From NCBI GenBank assembly GCA_030039815.1, contig JASHUW010000507.1:1-8722 (forward strand): a stretch of DNA of 8,722 bases. The letters run 5' to 3'. Positions 7,083-8,722 of the stretch are shown piece by piece. Below the pieces are notes generated by a model that was given only the letters and a program-made list of their open reading frames with translations, was not told where the DNA came from and made no database searches. How positions within the stretch are numbered: position 1 is the stretch's first letter; each line of letters starts with the position of its first letter. Both the position numbers and the translations under genes were made by a program. The DNA is from Alphaproteobacteria bacterium (GTDB taxonomy: Bacteria; Pseudomonadota; Alphaproteobacteria; ATCC43930; CGMCC-115725).

Positions 7083-8258
7083 ATGTACAAAGCCACCGCC
7101 GACAAAATCCTGCCGACCTCGATCATCGGCTCGTTGCCGCGCCCGGCGTGGCACACCGCGCAGCTCGGCCGGCGCAGCTTCCTCGAAGCGATGGTCAACG
7201 CGCGCTGGCGCGAGCAGTACGAGGACGCGGTCTCGACCCATCTGCGCGCCCAGGAAGTCGCCGGGCTCGACATCTGCACCGATGGCGACGCGCATTACGA
7301 CGAAGAGATCGGCGGCTGGAGCTGGCAGAGCTACCCGCTGACCCACATGGCCGGGTTCTCGCCCGAGGTCGCGCTGACCGTGCCCAAGGTCAACAACGCC
7401 GCGCAGCCGCGCGGGCAGATACTGCACGATCAGCTCGAGGCGCGGGTGGTCCCGCGCATCACGGGGCCGCTCGGGCCGGGTAATCTGCAATATTCGGCGA
7501 TGTGGAAGGTGGCGCAGCGGCTGACGCCGCGGCCGGTCAAGTTCGGCACGATCATGCCCGAGCTGCTCGCCGCCGCGGTGGAAGACGACTACTACAAGGA
7601 CCCCGTGGAACGCGTTTGGGCGTTCAGCGAGGCGATCAACCAGGAGCTCCATGCGCTCGCCGACGCCGGCTGCCCGGTGATCCAGATGGAGGAACCGCAA
7701 ATCCACATGGTGCCGGCGCGCGGCAAGCCGTTCGGCCGGCTCGAAATCCCCGAGCTGGTCAAAATCTTCAACAACACGGTGAAGGGGCTGCGCGGCAAGA
7801 CCGAGGTGTGGTGTCATACCTGCTGGGGCAACCCGGCGCAGCAGCGCATCTTCCGCGATGTCCAGAGCTACCAACCCACGCTCGACGCGCTGAACAAGGT
7901 CGACGCCGATGCCCTGACCTTCGAGACCTGCTCGTCGGGCACCGGCGATCTCGCGGCGATCGGCAAGGTCATCACCGACAAGAAGGTGGTGATCGGGGTC
8001 ATCGACCACCACACGCTGCAGATCGAGCGGCCCGACCAGGTCGCTGCGATCGTCCGCGAGGCGCTGCAACATTTGCCGCCGGAGCGGGTGGTGATCTCGT
8101 CCGATTGCGGCATGGGCCGCGAGGGCATGAGCCGTCGCCACGCGCAATACAAGATGGTGGCGATGGTGCTCGGCACGAATTTGGTGAAGAAGGAACTGGG
8201 CCTGCCCGAGGCGCAGTGCCTTGCCGCCGACCCGCGCTATTCATTGGCGTCCGGGTGA
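7083..8258 (+). CDS. MetE C-terminal-domain-like zinc methyl/alkyltransferase
   Basis: The 391-residue product is a stand-alone homologue of the catalytic half of cobalamin-independent methionine synthase (UROD/MetE-like fold). That enzyme moves a methyl group from methyltetrahydrofolate to homocysteine using a zinc-bound thiolate. The opening SIIGSLPRP (13-21) matches the start of the MetE catalytic domain, and IQMEEPQI (200-207) corresponds to its IQxDEP segment. All four zinc ligands are visible: His245 and Cys247 (VWCHTCWGN), Glu281 (FETCSSG) and Cys342 (SSDCGMGREGM). The N-terminal half of full-length MetE (about 750 residues) is absent, not broken: a good ribosome-binding site and start lie at the right place. 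Short family members include methionine synthases that use other methyl donors and the epoxyalkane:coenzyme M transferases. It follows the hydrolase by 10 nt, so it is in the same operon. That company suggests a catabolic thiol-alkylation or demethylation step more than methionine supply, but this is inference. Confidence 0.85.
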   Translation: MYKATADKILPTSIIGSLPRPAWHTAQLGRRSFLEAMVNARWREQYEDAVSTHLRAQEVAGLDICTDGDAHYDEEIGGWSWQSYPLTHMAGFSPEVALTVPKVNNAAQPRGQILHDQLEARVVPRITGPLGPGNLQYSAMWKVAQRLTPRPVKFGTIMPELLAAAVEDDYYKDPVERVWAFSEAINQELHALADAGCPVIQMEEPQIHMVPARGKPFGRLEIPELVKIFNNTVKGLRGKTEVWCHTCWGNPAQQRIFRDVQSYQPTLDALNKVDADALTFETCSSGTGDLAAIGKVITDKKVVIGVIDHHTLQIERPDQVAAIVREALQHLPPERVVISSDCGMGREGMSRRHAQYKMVAMVLGTNLVKKELGLPEAQCLAADPRYSLASG

Positions 8259-8346
8259 AATTCGCTGAGGCGCGGGCGACTCGCGACCATCCGGCCAATG
8301 CCGTAAGTTTGCCGACCGGACAGACGCAGTCCTCGCATCGGGACAA

Positions 8347-8353
8347 GGGGAGG
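8347..8353 (+). promoter_or_regulatory. Ribosome-binding site that fixes a GTG start
   Basis: GGGGAGG sits seven bases before the GTG at 8361. It chooses GTG (VKVFVFDLLAYD) over any downstream ATG; the next in-frame ATG would remove most of the conserved N-terminal region. The 102-nt gap before this gene (8259-8360) shows no convincing promoter or terminator. Confidence 0.7.
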
Positions 8354-8360
8354 TTGCTCC

Positions 8361-8722
8361 GTGAAGGTGTTCGTATTCGACCTGCTGGCTTATGACGCCA
8401 ATCTCGACCACCTAAAGAACGGCGGGCCGGAGCTGCCCTACCCGCTCGCCGGCCGGTATTTCGACGCCGACACGGCGGTGCGCACCTACGAGGAGCATCT
8501 CGACGCGTGGGAGCTGCTCGACCGGCTCGGCTATGACGGGGTCGGGTTCAACGAGCACCATTGCAGCCCCTACGGGCTGATGAACAGCCCGAACCTGATG
8601 GCCGCGTCGGCGGCGCAGCGCACCAAGAATTTGAAATTGCTAATCTACGGCAATTTGTTGCCGGTGCATCAGCCGCTGCGTCTCGCGGAAGAGCTGGCGA
8701 TGATCGACTGCCTGTCGAAGGG
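8361..8722 (+). CDS. Luciferase-like (LLM) flavin-dependent monooxygenase, 3' end beyond window
   Basis: The first 120 codons are visible; the gene runs off the right edge. The sequence is of the bacterial-luciferase-like family, TIM-barrel enzymes that use reduced FMN (or F420) with O2 to oxidise small molecules, usually with a separate flavin reductase. The N-terminal strand KVFVFDLLAYD is followed by a helix (about 41-57), GYDGVGFNEHHCSPYGL (58-74) with the family's NEHH motif, SPN (77-79), and LKLLIYGNLLPVHQPLRLAEELAMIDCLSKG at 91-121, the typical second and third barrel elements. The start is GTG with a strong GGGGAGG. It lies 102 nt after the MetE-like gene on the same strand, so it could be in the same operon or have its own promoter. 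No reductase is seen in the window. A flavin oxygenase here fits the catabolic reading of the cluster; the substrate cannot be told. Confidence 0.88.
   Translation, partial: MKVFVFDLLAYDANLDHLKNGGPELPYPLAGRYFDADTAVRTYEEHLDAWELLDRLGYDGVGFNEHHCSPYGLMNSPNLMAASAAQRTKNLKLLIYGNLLPVHQPLRLAEELAMIDCLSK

Noticed and set aside
7056..8147. Minus-strand frame of 363 codons opposite the MetE-like gene
   Set aside because: Antisense shadow; the sense strand preserves all four zinc ligands.

Overview
The window looks like chromosome of a GC-rich alphaproteobacterium. The DnaK and DnaJ sequences, a leader promoter resembling the alphaproteobacterial heat-shock (sigma-32) type, and two palindromic intergenic repeats of kinds I remember from Rhizobiales/Rhodospirillales-type genomes all point that way. 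No finer placement is possible from the sequence alone. There is no tRNA, rRNA, CRISPR array or transposase, and nothing in base or codon composition marks a recently acquired island.

Left part (1-3852). A partial minus-strand AlkB-like 2-oxoglutarate/Fe(II) dioxygenase (nucleic-acid dealkylation repair) runs off the left edge. It is divergent from a complete dnaK-dnaJ chaperone operon. The dnaK leader holds a sigma-32-like promoter, a possible 21-codon leader ORF and a small hairpin followed by T residues. A perfect 11-bp stem sits in the 111-nt gap between dnaK and dnaJ.

Middle (3852-5120). A composite palindromic element, made of two inverted REP-like units, fills the space between the convergent stop codons of dnaJ and a minus-strand alpha/beta hydrolase almost to the base. 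A second, unrelated palindromic repeat lies between that hydrolase and the gene upstream of it.

Right part (3990-8722). Five enzymes are arranged around a 92-bp divergent promoter region. Leftward run a LigB-type (class III extradiol) dioxygenase and then a kynurenine-formamidase-like alpha/beta hydrolase. Rightward run a second alpha/beta hydrolase, a short MetE-like zinc methyl/alkyltransferase, and the start of a luciferase-like flavin monooxygenase that is cut by the right edge. This has the composition of a catabolic cluster: flavin oxygenation, ring or C-C cleavage, hydrolysis and thiol alkyl transfer. I do not recognise it as a named pathway.

Two of these enzymes carry substitutions at positions normally needed for catalysis. 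The plus-strand hydrolase has Lys where the nucleophile Ser should be. The LigB-type dioxygenase has Gln where the second iron-ligating His should be. Together they make this cluster the best candidate in the window for undescribed chemistry.
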